A DNA stretch of 64,000 nucleotides from assembly GCA_029945375.1 (NCBI GenBank), contig CM057058.1, forward strand, positions 3,720,001 through 3,784,000. Reading direction: 5' to 3'. Origin of the DNA: Agaricus subrufescens. Taxonomy: Eukaryota; Basidiomycota; Agaricomycetes; Agaricales; Agaricaceae. This document shows positions 10,953 to 24,382 of the stretch, piece by piece. The position numbers were made by a program, and so were the translations under genes. The notes beneath the pieces are model-generated. The model was not told the origin of the DNA. It ran no database searches and worked only from the letters and a program-made list of their open reading frames with translations. The stretch's first letter is position 1. The number at the start of each line of letters is the position of its first letter.

Positions 10953-13900
10953 TCATGATCTATCCGTTAAAATCCCTTTAACACCACCACTCTGAGTCCT
11001 TCCTCCATCCCTCCCCTTCCCCTTAAACATCCTCAACCCCCCCGTAGCACCAACAGCAGCATTACTAGTACTAGTAGTACTAATAACCCCTCCTCCCGTC
11101 GAACTACCGTTCGAAACATTGTTCGTACCCACCCCAGCCCAACTCTGACTTTCATACCTCCCTCTCTCCCAACTCCTCGTCCCAGGTCCTCCCCACCCAC
11201 CCTCATTCTCCCTCCATCCTTGCTGCTGTTGCTGCTGTTGTTGACTCACAAACCCGTCCCCATCAACAACTTCAACCATCCCATCCTCAAAATCCCCATC
11301 AGACCCAGACCCAGGAAACGGATACGTCGCCATCACACCACTATCATTGTTACCACCAGTCGGAGTCGTAGCTGACTTCGATCTAGAAACGGGTATCGAA
11401 ACAACGGGTACTGGCACCGCCTTCTTCTTCTCCTTCTTCTTCCTTTGAGACTGGTCAGGTTCAGACTTCACTTTCGTATGCGACGATGACGACTTTGATT
11501 TGGAGGAGGGCGGTGTAGAAGGAGATGATACCGATTTCGATTTCGTTTTGGACTTTGCAGATGAGGATGATGATTTATCTTTCGTTATTGTCGTCGCACT
11601 CGTGGGTGGTGGTAATGGTGAAGAGCGTTGCCTATCATCTCGAGGTGTAGCCATAGACTGCGGCGTCACAGGATGCTCCAATCTTCCACCAGCACCAGCC
11701 CCAATCGTCATTTCCGACCCAGCTAGAGGAGTACCATCACTCTCCAGTCGTTCCCGTCGCACCGGCCGCTCGTCATCCTCATCACCGTAACTCTCATCAT
11801 CTTCGTCATCATCTCCGATCCCATACCACCCATCCTCAATATCACTCTCCTCGTCCTCTTCATCCTCCTCATCTTCGTCCGCACCGTGACCAACCGGCTG
11901 TTTACCCTTCCTCCTTCCCCCTCCATCCTTCGTCCTTTCTTTCCCTTTCCCTCCAGCATTAACAACCACAACATGATGGTGGTGATGATGTCCAGATTCC
12001 GATGAGGCAGCGGATCCAGCGGGTATAATCCCGCCCTCACCAACACTCCTAGACCTCAACTCGAATCTCGTATTATTAGGTCCTGGGGTCAACGCCTCCA
12101 CTGGATCCTCCTCTGTTTCGAGTTCCTCTTCCGTTGTCGTAGTACTAGTCGTACTAATCGTAGTAGCAGTCGTTGTTGTCGTAGATGTCGAAGCCGAGGT
12201 AGAATGAGATATTAATGATGGTGGTTCATAATACTCTTCATCTTCATCTTCCTCATCGTCCTGATCATGCGTTAACCCACCCTTGGCATCGGGATTCACC
12301 TCTTCGTTTCTCCTCACGGCTTTAACCTTTTTCTTCTTCTTCTCGTGACGTACTTCGCTCTCCTCCCCGAGATCCATATCAAGCTCCAGGTCCTCCTCTC
12401 CCTCCCCCACTTCCTCTTCCTCATCATCCTCTTCCTCCACCTCTTCTTCAGGATCCGACATTGATTCGAGCCCCATCATACTCTCATCATCATAATCCTC
12501 CTGCTGCCAATTCGGGTGTTCATTCTGTATCGAAAAAATACTTCTAGGAAGCTTGAAAAACCCATCAGTCACCTAAAAAGATATAAATTTCAGGTTAACA
12601 GCACTCACCTCCTCGATCCCTTTCCTCAATTCCTCCCATTCCCTCACATCCCTACATAAGAACCCCAGCAGCATACTCGGATCCAACCCACTCAGCGGCA
12701 TCTTCCTCACCTTCTCACAATGGAAAGTCTTTAACTCCGCATTCGAATAGGACGTCACATAACGCTCTTGCAACGAATCCAATCCCCCAGACCCCCCTCT
12801 CCCTCCACTTGCAGATGCGGCAGACGCAGAATTGGATTGAACAGAAGGAAGAGTGTTAGTGGTCGAAGTCGAGCTGGTAGATAATACTACTGAGATGGGT
12901 ATTGGACCGCGTTGGTGCTGTTCGCCAAGCTCAGAAATACTTTCTCCCTCATCCTGCCTTTGGGAACTAATAGGCGCATGTCCCCGACTCATCGAACTCG
13001 TCGTGCTTGCTGGACTTGTCGCACCTGACAAAGGACTAGGACTCGACGGACTAGTTGGTGTTACCAATTCCGGTTGAGGAGAAGGATGATGATGATAACT
13101 CGACGGAGGGCTAGGTGCACTCGTGTTCGGTGTCCCGTGCTTAGACTTCCTTGTCGTTAATCGGTTGCCCCCACTCCAAGATCTATCCCTCTTCAGATTT
13201 TCCGTCGGCACACCCAACAGCTCCTTCTCCGGCGACAGCTGCCATTGTGACCCTTGCGTCGAAATGTCTGACACAGGTCCTGTGGTCAACCCACTGGTTG
13301 CGCTCCTCAAAGGTATAGCGGGTCTGGTGTGGTGAGGATCGAGATAAAACAGATTATCAGCTTGAGACCCGACAAAATAGTACGAGCTACTCGGACGACC
13401 GCCGGCTATTCCTACTGATTGTGGGAATGTGAATAGCGTCTAGCGATGGTGATCAGTCAATCAAACTTCTGGACGATGCGATGATCACCTTGATAGTCTC
13501 GTAATAAATCGGATTGACGCCATCAATGCCCAGTCTTAAACCGACTAGAATTAAAACTGGACGATCTCCCCAATGCAAAGCTTGATGGACATGTGATGTA
13601 GAAGAAGAGGATTTGTTATGAGTTCGAGTAGCCGTTGGAGGGTCGGAATGTGAGGCCAAAAACACGTCAGTCTGGCTGAGTACTCCATCCTTGGCAACTG
13701 ATACACCCAGGCCGGATCTTGGGAATTGATTGACCAAACGCCTGTAACAACATCAGATCTGAAGGAAAACCAAACCAGGAGTGATGATTTCGCACTTGAT
13801 AGCACCAGCAGCCACACTGGGACCGAACCATTGGCCGACATCCGTTCCCAACTCCTTGCCAGCGAGAGCCATCCTATGGACGGCAAAGGGAGCTTCGGGT

Positions 13901-15077
13901 GAAGGAGTGTCGAAGAACCAGGTTAGTATTTGAACGTAGGTCGCGTAATCTGAGGTATATACTGGATAAGGTGGTTTACGCCAGTCTTGACGCGAGGCGT
14001 CAAAAGTTGTAAAACGGACTGAAAAAGTGGTGACGCACCCCGACCGAGATGAGCATGAATCAAAGCATTGGCTAACAAGCTTTGACCTGTCCGAAGCATG
14101 CATCCCCAGCCTGTGTCGCTGGACCAGGTCTTTTCTCCACCCCAGTGCCATCTGCTTTTGGAAGGACTGGTTGCAGGTGGGGCAGTTGTGCAAACGGGAA
14201 CAAGAACGGCGTCATAGCCCCCACTGGGAGGGGAGGTGGTGTATAGAGCAGTCAGAGTAGAATCCTTGATCGGCTGGGAGAAGTGAGAGCGGTAAGTGAG
14301 CCATATGCGGGAGGTAAAGTCGATGTAGAAGACGGGTGGCCAGTGTGCACCGGGATTAGATTTGAGCTGCTGCTGCTGTTGTTGGGAGGCCGATGGGGAG
14401 AGATGGGCGTTGGAGAGGTCGGTGGAGGAGGCGACGGAGGAGGAAGATGATCGGTAGGAGGAAGGGGGCGAGGTGACACGTTTGCCGCGGGCAGTGGCGT
14501 AGGGCGGGGGTGGGGGTGGGGGCGGGGGCGACGAGGGCTCGTATCCGGGGTGCTGGACGCCGAGCAGCCAGATCGGGTCCGTGCATCTATCGGGGGTAGC
14601 GTCGCTGTCGAGGAGATAGCGCATGGCCTTGTCGAGATGGCCCTTGCCGTGCTTCGCCACTGTGAGCAGCGCCGAGGCCTTGGATTTCGGCGACGGCTGG
14701 GCCATGAGGGTGCTGAGGTTGAGGTCGGTCGTGGACGAGTTGAACGTGTGCGAGAACCAGCCCGAGAGGCGGGAGGGGATGTCGCCGATGGACCGGGTGC
14801 TGGACGACTCCGCAGCCGGCCGCGGGATCGCTATCGGCTCGACGACGACGGCAGCGTCCTCATCGCGGTCCCTGCGCGGGAGAAACCTGCTGGCACGGCG
14901 GGCCCGGGGGGGCGTCGCTGGCGTGTCGGTCGACGATGAGCCGCTTGCAATAGGGGTGCCCTCTGTCTCTGAGCGCGACCGGTCCCGGCCGTTGCGCTGG
15001 AGGAACTTGGGCAGCTTGGACGACGCACTCGACGACGAGGACGGCGGGCCCGGCGAGGAAGGCGCTTTCGAGGCCAT
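10953..15077 (-). CDS. ATG4: Autophagy cysteine protease Atg4 (peptidase C54) with long acidic tail
   Basis: Atg4 cleaves the C-terminus of Atg8 to expose the glycine used for lipidation and later releases Atg8 from phosphatidylethanolamine. Five exons join in phase: 15077-14039, 13985-13796, 13741-13489, 13439-12609, 12572-10953, giving 1310 aa. The catalytic Cys is in [10 protein letters not shown] (about residue 326); the Asp and His are in YLDPHHTRP (about 528 and 530). Flanking family landmarks are [16 protein letters not shown] and [10 protein letters not shown]. The N-terminal ~200 residues are Ser/Pro-rich with proline and glutamine runs. The last exon adds about 540 residues of acidic, Ser/Thr-rich, poly-His and poly-Gln sequence, making the protein far longer than the roughly 500-residue yeast enzyme. 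The start is the first ATG before the Ser-rich leader. The last intron (12573-12608) is only 36 nt but is needed to skip an in-frame stop. Confidence 0.95.
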
Positions 15078-18000
15078 GGCGGGGCTGGTCGATGCCTGGC
15101 GGGATGACTAAGCAGCCGCTTTCGGTCTCTGCCAGTCTCCTTCTCAATACTGCCCTCAACATCGCCTGCTCGTCTACCCGACAACACACCGTCCCTAGAA
15201 CCCCGCTGCACTGATCGCGAATATCCCTCAGTCGAGCAGGCTATCCCTCCTTGCCGTCATACCCGTATCCTCGTTCGATCTATCCTCGTTTCCTTGAGCC
15301 ACAAAACTAAAATAACAATCAACCGCTTCTAACGCCGCCCAGACTGTTGGCAAATTTTTTCTTCTTCAGAACATTCTCCCAACAATCGGCTTCCCCCTCA
15401 AAAGTCCCAGGTGGTTTCGGGCTTGAGAAACAGAAGTGTGCCTTTTATCACCTGGAGCGGCTAGACGATTCTTCCAAGAAAGAAATTTTGAAGTCACCCT
15501 AGACGTAACCTTACATTGCCCATGATTCCTGTTGAATGAGAGAAACCCTACCGTGTACTCGTTCTTTCACTGAGAAAAACACTCAGGTTTATCAACCCTA
15601 TACACCCGCATTGGCTACGTAGTGAATCTTCTCCTCACACGATTGCCAACAGTTGATGATATCACGGGAACCGGGAACCAAGATACCAGTCACTCTTCCA
15701 AGCCACATTGACCCTTTCAAACCAGAATCATACATCCCGTCACGTTCTGAGGCTAAAAAAAAAAATCAAAGGCTAGCCCGAATTCTACCGTCCCTCTTTT
15801 AAAGGTCGACACGCCCAATGGACGCCGTATCTATATGTATACAAGTAAACTCATCATTCCATTCTCGGAAATAACCCGGGCATATCGACTCCGTGCAAAA
15901 GCCAACATTTCAAGAACTCAACAGGGAAAGAGGAAACTCAGAACTGACCACTGTTACCATTGACTACCGGTGAAACCCAAAACTCAAAGGGTCCTCCAAC
16001 GAAATAACGGCGGTATAAACTGTCCCAACCTTCAAACGCGTGCAAGGGCTCCACTGATACCTAATGCGTCGTTTCCTTTCCCCCCGAACTCTATATCTAG
16101 CTGATATACATATATGTTGGCCAAGAAACACCCACGCTGTCTCTTCAATAGCAGCGTCCGCCTATCTCGGTTTGGTTCATCACTATGTAGCGCGTTAAAC
16201 AATAGATTCAGGATCAATTCGGTAAAAAGGTGTGCCATCGCTATGTTATACCGAAGCACTAAATCAGTCCTGGATATCTATCTTCTTTTGACTACTCCAC
16301 TAAACCTTTTATTTTACGAGAAGAAAGAACTAGCTTGGAGCGAACATGATCCCAAAAAATCTCAATTCGCATTTTTTTTTCAGATGCCAAGAAGCAACAC
16401 TATGCTCCGCTCATGACAGAAGGCTACCAAAGCATCCATCTATTCTTGTACGAAGAAATAGATGTACGCTTTAGCTCGAGTAGTGAGAGAACATAAGCAG
16501 GCCCGCGTGCTCTCTTCGTCGTCACGATCGACAGATAAGCTAGGATTAGTAGTGAGGGACAATTTTAAAGCTGGGTAAAGCGTGCCGAAGGATCTGACGC
16601 AACTTCGGTCGAGGAAGGAACGGCAACCACAGACACACGCGCACACACGACCTCACCCCGGAGGAAAAGGGTCCGCGCCCGAGCATAAAAACCACATAAA
16701 GCAAAAATACTGAAGTGACCAAGAACCGTTGTTTCATTGGTGAACATCATAAGCAACTCACGACAAATCCCGCGCTCCTCGACTGGCCAAATAAAACACA
16801 CACAAACCTCTCTGAACTCTACGAGCTGATCAACCCAAAAGATCTCGGATATCTCCACTAGTTGCACGGTGAGCCCATGAAAATAAACTTCGGCCGGATC
16901 CGAGCCTACACGTCCATCTACTATACTCCGGCGGGAAGTCTTCGGTTAACACTCAAACAACTGCAGCATGAATGGCGAAAAGCATCGACTGACAGGAGAG
17001 ATGAAGGTTGGAAGATTAATGTAAATCCTTAATTTTCCCGCCCGGCCTTCATACACTGTCAACTTCACAAAAGATCCTAGCCAATTAAGTAAGGTAATAT
17101 TTTCATTGCCTAATCACGAGCCACCACACATGACGTTACCCATGATCAGTCTCAAGAGTGGCCTGTCAAACGCAAAATGCATCAACAAAAACAACCAAGA
17201 GGAAAATATTCCATCCGTATTACCGTAAACCATTCATTTACCATAAGGGGCTCACGGGAGATATACACAAAGTCGGCAAGTTTACCCCTCCAGGGCTATC
17301 TTACGATTTTGATCGGTGATCCGATCACTGATGGACCCACCTCCAACTGCGCAATGCCTCCCTGCCTCCGCCATACGTACCTACAAACGGCGAGCAAACC
17401 TCGCCGAGAGCCATACATTCCATCCCCGAACCCACACCCGAAAATCCCCTTTTTACTATGTACGCGTCGCACAAAAGTACGGGTAACAGTCTCCGTCGCC
17501 CGGTGGACAGGCCCGTCCCCTTCCCCTCCTTGTCTTGTCCCTGAAGATCCAATGAACCCCAGTGTCAGTCAGTCTTGTGCGACTGTCCCAGTCCAGAACA
17601 TCCACGTATACACATGTCAAAGTTTCGTCATCAGGCAATTGAACATCACCAACCCGTCATAATCACCCTCATTCAAAAAAAACGTTACTACTCCACTTTG
17701 AACTCTAACACCTAGATCCCAACACGAAGGTAAAAAAGTTTAAGCACAAACCTGGACTTTGTACATGTGATCCCGATCTACGTACTGTACGTACATCCTG
17801 CAATGATATTTCCACTCTCTCGCAGACACTCCGGGTGAGCCGGTTGCCACCCCAAAAACTAAACTCCAAAAATTACACACACACCTGACTTGGATCCTCG
17901 GAGATAACTGATTATATAAAGACGATCCGTATTTATTCGCCCGAAGCCGTGTTCTGCACCACATTACTGTGTGTATTACCAAGGGTATAAGTGAAAAAAA

Positions 18001-18148
18001 AAGAAAGAGTGGAAATCTTCAAATTGATCATGTCAGTCCGTCATGTGGCTAAATGCCAATACGTCCAAACACCTATATCAAAAAAGGAAGAAAAAAAGCA
18101 AAAGGAATGTTAACGAGGATTAATAAAAATCCGCGGTTTAAAATAGTA
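15078..18148. other. Long intergenic region
   Basis: About 3 kb between ATG4 and the second P450 with no coding signature on either strand. Short frames (for example 16032-16259, 16546-16867, 17177-17662) have no domain and no supporting splice pattern. The part next to 15077 should hold the ATG4 promoter. No tRNA or tandem repeat was recognised. Confidence 0.5.
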
Positions 18149-20062
18149 TCAATGAATCTCCTCCGTAATCAGTGCCGCCGCCTTTTCAGAACGAGGCTCT
18201 ATCTTGCATTTGAACGGTTCAGGGTAGCTACAAATTCAAAGTCTCAGAAAAATCTTTCTTAACGCAAGAAATCATAACATACCTGATGGTCCCTGACGTA
18301 TTCTCATGCTTCGGAATGATAGGCACCCCATTCTCATCCAAAGCATTGGTGATATTAAACACCGCAAGGCTCATAGCAACAGTCATCGACAAGCCCGCTT
18401 GAGCAAGATACATGCCAGGACAAATCCGCCGACCAAATCCGAAACAAACTTCACGGGGATTTCGTTGAGGATCGGGACCCAGATACCTTTCCGGAGAAAA
18501 CTCGAATGGTTCAGGCCATACTTTTTCATCATGCATCATTTGCCTGTGTGATCATTATTAGTCAATAACGTAACAAATTTAAGGTTAATTAGGTTATACC
18601 AGAAGTTGCACATGATAATTGCATTTTTAGGTATAAAGTAACCTGAGACGATGCCGTCTTCGATAGCGCGATGAGGTACACCGGTGGGTGCGACGTTATT
18701 CCACCGTAGGACTTCCGAAACAACGGCATTCACGTATGGGAGTTGAGCGAGATCAGCGTAAGTCGGAAGGCGATCCCGACCAATGACCGAGTCGATTTCA
18801 GCTTGCGCCTTCTTCTGAACCTCTACAGTAAAGATCGACTTTAAGAACAAATCAAGACGGTCTTAGAACGCAGATCGTACCAGGGAAAAGGACCATTGCA
18901 AGGAAAAAGGCGTATTCAGCAGATACAGTTGTATCTGCACCACCTCCGTAAAGTGAACTAGCGGAGTACTTCAAATCTCTAATGCCATCTGCGTCCAGCT
19001 TACTCTCCTCGAGCATAGTGGTCACGTATGATTTCGAAGCAGTCCCAGCGTCCTGCAATCATATCTCGTATCAACCGAGGTAACAGTTGAATTCGAAACA
19101 ACGTACCATCTGCTGTAAAGTGAACTTGTATGGTGCTTCAACCATTTCTATGGTATCTTTCTTCCACCGCCTCGCAGTTTCCATGAATCCCATCCCGGGC
19201 AACCACTCCGGAAGGCTTCTCAAAATGGGAAAGAAGTCGACCAAAAATGAACCGGGAACAGTTGATTTGTTAAAGTTATCATTAGCATGCTCAATCAATG
19301 CTACATATGGGTCATTCCCATCTTGCACATCGATTCCGTACGTTAATTTCAGGATGATATGTCCTTGAAGTCTGAAGAAAATTCATAAGGGTTATACACC
19401 AGCCTGAGTGGATAATACTTACTTCCGTAAATGGGCCATTAGGTCATCGGGCTTAGCGAGCGTTCTCTGCAGGAACCTGCGGCTTGAGGCCTCGATAAGA
19501 GGATGGAACTCCCTCATCTGCGCAACTCCGCCGATCATCTTAGCGATATCTTTACGATAACGCCTGAATCGTTCTCCGTATGGTATTAAGACAAGGGTCT
19601 CATTGTAACCAACTAACTCGCCTCCCATCTCAAGGCGTGGTCGATCGGAATAGACAGCTCCTTTTCTATCGAGCTCCTGCATGGCATCCAGAGAATTGAT
19701 GATAATAATAGGTTGGCCCAAAGCATTAACAGACATGATGGGTCCTAAAAAATCATTCATCTCAGCTAAACTTTCCGCGACACATAGCATTAGTCACTGA
19801 TAAACTGACCGTACTTGCGTCCCCATTCAGCAAATGTTAACCATTCCTTTTTCGTAGGCATTTCCGCCGCATTCTAGAAAGGGCATGCTATTCAAACCCA
19901 ACCTTGAGAACCATGGCGGAGAGCGGAACTTACGCCAATAATTGGAAGGCCGATGGGGCCGGGAGGAAGAGGAGCAGGGAGCCGACGCTGTTTGATGTAC
20001 GAGTTGAGGATGTAGACACCAGCACCCAATAAACTATAGTCAAGGAATGTGAAGGGGGTCAT
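18149..20062 (-). CDS. Cytochrome P450 monooxygenase (microsomal)
   Basis: Second P450 of the window, same general class as the one at 5.0-7.0 kb but clearly a different gene. Eight exons fit in phase: 20062-19934, 19873-19810, 19744-19423, 19371-19107, 19052-18881, 18822-18600, 18543-18283, 18227-18149, giving 504 aa. The N-terminus MTPFTFLDYSLLG is a membrane anchor, followed by LPPGPIGLPIIG. The I-helix reads YGGGADTT, the ExxR helix EVLRW, and the haem loop [10 protein letters not shown] with the Cys ligand. The last short exon (SYPEPFKCKIEPRS) is a typical P450 C-terminus. Family members are often annotated O-methylsterigmatocystin oxidoreductase-like; the true substrate is unknown. No disabling change was found. 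Introns are 51-65 nt. Confidence 0.94.
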
Positions 20063-21210
20063 AGTGGTCGGAGGAAAAGGTCTAAGGGGGGGTACCCGGA
20101 GACCAAAGATCTTCCGTTTTTCTTGTTCTTGGTCATTTGATGGACTTTCTTCCTGAGGTCTAGCGGAATAAAGCTAGGTTTCCTAATTTAGACAATCCTT
20201 CCCGGGAGCGCGGCGCCGTTTCCCTGGCATTAATACGATCACATGCTCATCATTAGTTTATGCCAAACAATTTGATTCCTCACGCGATCGAAGCCTCGGC
20301 TTGGTAACAGCAAGCTAACCGCGCTTAACAATTCGTATCATAATTATAAGTACTGACTCCAGTGTGTTTCTATGGGATCGCGATTTGTAAAAGATGTTCT
20401 GACATTTTCACTGCGCATCAGGAAATTTTCTTTCTCAGAATAGGTACGTGTCACTGTGTGAACCCTTCCTCGTGACTCTGGAGCCAGGGGAAAACGTTGT
20501 CGTGCCTTGGGGGTCCGGAAGAGGAGTCCTCGTCTTCGGTGTGACGCCGTAGCCTTGCACCGGGTCCACAGTCTAACTTGGCCAGCCAATATTGCTCATG
20601 GTCTCGGCGGGCAGGTCATATATCATCCGATTCCATTCATTGTGGCATCCTGGCGCCACCATGTCGCTCGTTTTTTACATCTGAAAGGATTGCCTTTGAT
20701 CTCCGTCCAGCCCACTAGAATCCAAAATATGCCCAAATTCACATGCGGCCCGATTCATCGGAAAAATATCCAAAAATAAACCAATAAAATATTACTTTCT
20801 TTCCCACCGCCACGGCTTGAACATTTTACCACGTACCCTGAGATACCCTTCGATTCTTCGTGGGGCAAAGAACATCACCGCTGACATTGACACTCAGCAA
20901 CCAGAACTCAGAACTATGAATGGTGACCCTAGACATCGACTTAGTCCACAAGGTTCTCTCTATCGCTTTATATACCCATTAGGTATCGACCTGTGTTAAC
21001 CCGTCGCGGCGTGTCCCAAACAGCCCATCTGCGGATCTTGTTATAATCGGGTATCGACACTCCTAACGGCTAATCTTGACCCCACGCTCTTTTCCTTGCG
21101 CACACTGGTTGGGAATTTATCTCTCGGGCTCGCTCTTCAAATCGATTCCTGTTCTTCCTCCCGCCATCACACATACCTGACCCGCTCGTCCCCCTTTTCA
21201 AACGCTCACG
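20063..21210. other. Divergent intergenic region
   Basis: Lies between the start of the P450 (minus) and the start of the DUF6534 gene (plus), so it should hold both promoters. A pyrimidine-rich run precedes the ATG at 21211. No gene was recognised in it. Confidence 0.5.
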
Positions 21211-23302
21211 ATGTCAGCGACATTAGAGAGTAATGTCCCTCTTGACAATACGTACGCTGAATTAATACACTACCGCCTTCTTGCTGACTGTTGTATGAAA
21301 TGATAGCTTCGGGGCTATGATGATTGGTGTGATAGTCAGCGCTGTCCTGCATGGCGTGTGCCTGCTACAGGCTTTCTACTATTTTCAACGTACGCACCCC
21401 TCCTTTGCGAATTCACCGATGTTCTCAAACGGTCACTCTGTGTTTGTAGGCTACAAGAAGGACCCTCTCTTCATGAAAGCCCTCGTAAGCATTTTCCTTC
21501 CTTGTTTCCCACTCTTCCTGTGTTTTCTACGACAAATGTCGTCATCAAAAATTTTTGTTGGTTCTGGTCGATCTTGCCTGTTCTGATGTGAATATACATA
21601 TAATATAGGTCGTGATCTTGTGCACGTTTGATGCCTTCCATCTATGTATGGTAACACATACCAGTGCGTTGTCCCCTTGGTACCCTTGACCCACGGACTG
21701 ATCCCGCTTCTAACAAACAGTTTACCATTACAGCATAAGCAACTTCCAGTAGGAGCAAATCTAAGCTGAGGCCGGGATTCTTGCTAAAGAATGATTGTAG
21801 CGACGATGCGGCGTTGAAGAAGATTGTCTTCTCCGTAGTGGTGCGTCTAATCCCACTCGCTTACTTCAAGCGAAACTGACACTCGCTGGTAGATCGAGGC
21901 TTTGCCTACCGTAAGTGGTTCGACTTTCCGAGCTGTATGCCGGACTAAATCCGCTTCCTTCCCACCGCCTCTAAATAGGGCTTAAACGGTGCTTTTGTTC
22001 AGACGTGAGTATATCAGACACGAGCAAAATGGAGACCTAATTTCGGAACTTCTGTACGGCAGATTCTATACTTACCGAGTATGGAGGCTCAGTAACAGGA
22101 ACTACTTCCTCACTGGTCTTATCCTTCTACTAATTTGCTGCTGCGCGGGATGCGGTACAGGTACGAAAATTTCACTATAAAAGTTATCTCAAGTTAATTG
22201 CTCGTACAACAGCCTGGGTGGTAATTGTGTACGTCTCGCACCGTGCATGGCCTTGGTTGCCTACTTAAAGATTTCTCAGTATGCAGTTACCCACGTTTGA
22301 GCGCCTACTATCTTTCAATGTGAGTTGTAGAGCTCAATTGTTATGGAGTAGCATCTTAAACTTTGTTCTTCTGATATAGCCTCTAACCATTACGATCAAT
22401 GCCCTCTCTACAACTGTTGATGTGCTCATCGCTACGAGTTTGGTGTATTTGTTGAACAGTGCTCGAACTGGATTCAAGAGGTCAGTATCATTGTACACTG
22501 AACATTTGCTGTTCGTCTGATCACCTCCTAAATCTAGGTCAGATACTATGATCAACAAGCTGGTACGTGAAGGGATATATGAGCACGCGACACTTGCTCA
22601 GAATTGTTTCACAGATCATTTTCGTTGTCAACACTGGAATGTGAGTATAACGAGTTTAGTCTACTTAACGGCTGCTGATCTACTCTCATACGTAGATTAA
22701 CGACGTAAGTGCCTGAATTGCTGAAACAAAGGACTCTTTTACACAACAGTATTACAGTCTTTGCGCTATATCTGCTCTTATATCGGTGCGTCCATTGTGC
22801 TAACTTATTCACGTAATGGCTAATAGTTATTGATACTCAGCTCGTCGCTTCACCACGAACGTTAATTTACGCCAGCTTTTACTTCTGCATTGGCCGCCGT
22901 ACGTTTCCCGGATAAGTCGGAGTGATTATATCACGGCTCATCGTCTTTTCCTGCTTCTAGTGTACAGCAACTCCTTCCTCGCAACATTGAATGCTCGCAA
23001 TGGAATCACAGATAGCGTTGATAACGTTGACCACATGATGGTATCCATTCCACGTAGTGCTCTTTCATCTTCGCAAGTCAGTAAGAGCCAACAACAAAAT
23101 ATTTCAATCCGGATTGACACAACGCAAGAATCCCTACATGACGCAGCCGCGATGCGAAAGGTATTTATTCAATTAATAATCTCCTAGAATAGTGGCTTAC
23201 AGACTTAATCAGGCCCATAATGCCCGAATGAGGTCGGGTATGCTTGACAGCGTTTTGGACATGAAGGACATGAAGCAGTCAGACGATGATCTTTCCCGAT
23301 GA
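21211..23302 (+). CDS. DUF6534-type multi-pass membrane protein
   Basis: Belongs to a large basidiomycete family of roughly 330-residue proteins with about seven predicted helices and a conserved C-terminal part known as DUF6534; function unknown, possibly receptor-like. Landmarks in order: FGAMMIGVIVSAVLHG, YKKDPLFMKALV, TYRVWRLSNRN, NALSTTVDVLIATSLVYLL, RTGFKRSDTMINKL, SPRTLIYASFYFCIGR and LATLNARNGI, followed by a polar tail with MVSIPRS. I count about 19 exons, most only 20-100 nt, including an 18-nt exon (21893-21910) and a 9-nt exon (22696-22704). The last exon is read as about 23213-23302 after an intron that removes the stop at 23185. One border (near 22245-22290) has two acceptors that both keep frame. 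The start ATG precedes the conserved N-terminal peptide SATLESNVPLDNT. Confidence 0.85.
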
Positions 23303-24382
23303 CAGACGATTTTGAGCACTGCCTCTCTTTCGTCATCATCATAATTTATGACGATGAATAGAACGAGTTTTCCCAAAGCACATTCATTATATAGCATTTT
23401 ATTCGGGCAATAATACGAATTTCGGTGATTGGTAGGAAGTTAAGAATTGGTGCTACTCACTGCGCGTTCATAGACCCACAAGCTAAGCTTAGGGGCTGTC
23501 CAGCTGCCAGGTATATACATTGTTGGCCATATCGTTTGTGCGTTTTGACTTTTTTCCCTGACGTTTCCAATTGCTACTCTCAGCTCTCCACTGGCTCTCC
23601 ATGCGACTCTTTGACTGCCAAGATTATCAGGGATGACGACCCTATACATCTCGTGTCCGACGGACACGACCGGCTATCTAAAATTTCCTATCAAGGATCA
23701 AGCCGCTTCTGGAAAGAAAAACTAAGTGTTTTGTCATCAATCAAGAACTAGTCTGGCCCCTAATATCCCGTTGCAAATCTCACTCCCTCAAGTTGTTTGA
23801 TCGTTCCACTTCGGAATGGCGTATCTGGATAAGGGTTGTTAGTTTCAGGTGTCAGTGTGGTTACTTGACCTGATTGCTTGTGGACCGTTGGAGGACCAAC
23901 GTGTGGCACGTCGGCCATAGTCCGAAATTGTCGAGATGCAAGCGTTTGCAACACATCCGAACTCTGCAAGTCTAACCTACAAGGAGCCCTGATTTAAAAT
24001 TGAGATGTTGTTGGCTTTCCCTTCATTTGCCCTCATGGCTACGGGTTACTCTATTCAACTAAACTCGGCTGCCCCAACCATTGCCGTACTCTGCATAACT
24101 CTCTCACGTTTTTAGCTCGACAACTTGTTCGGACGAATGATGTCCGACACTTACATACAATTTCTTTGTGCCAGGGGTTTACTTTGGGATAAAGATGAGC
24201 TCTGAGGGGTTAGAGTATGTCCGCTAACCAAGCGATCAATCTTTGGTTCTCGAAAAGCTGTGAACAAAAATATCTATTTCGTGAAGCCGTCACCGTCCTA
24301 TACTATGGGATGTGGATACAAAAATCGTCCGACTACAAGCATAAAGATATCAGTCATCTCTCTTTCGTGCTGTTACCGTGAC
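23303..24382. other. Intergenic, no gene recognised
   Basis: About 1.1 kb between two convergent genes. Short frames on both strands show no domain and no plausible splice chain. Confidence 0.5.

Noticed and set aside
11500..12046. Open frames opposite and overlapping the ATG4 tail
   Set aside because: They are shadows of the acidic, Ser-rich coding exon; their composition is the mirror of its codon repeats and no domain is present.
14550..15211. Several Arg-rich frames opposite the ATG4 N-terminus
   Set aside because: GC-rich antisense frames of the Ser/Pro-rich exon, with no homology signature.
21740..21800. In-frame TAG after SISNF in the DUF6534 gene
   Set aside because: A 52-nt intron starting GTAGGA and ending TTGTAG restores the conserved frame DDAALKKIVFS.
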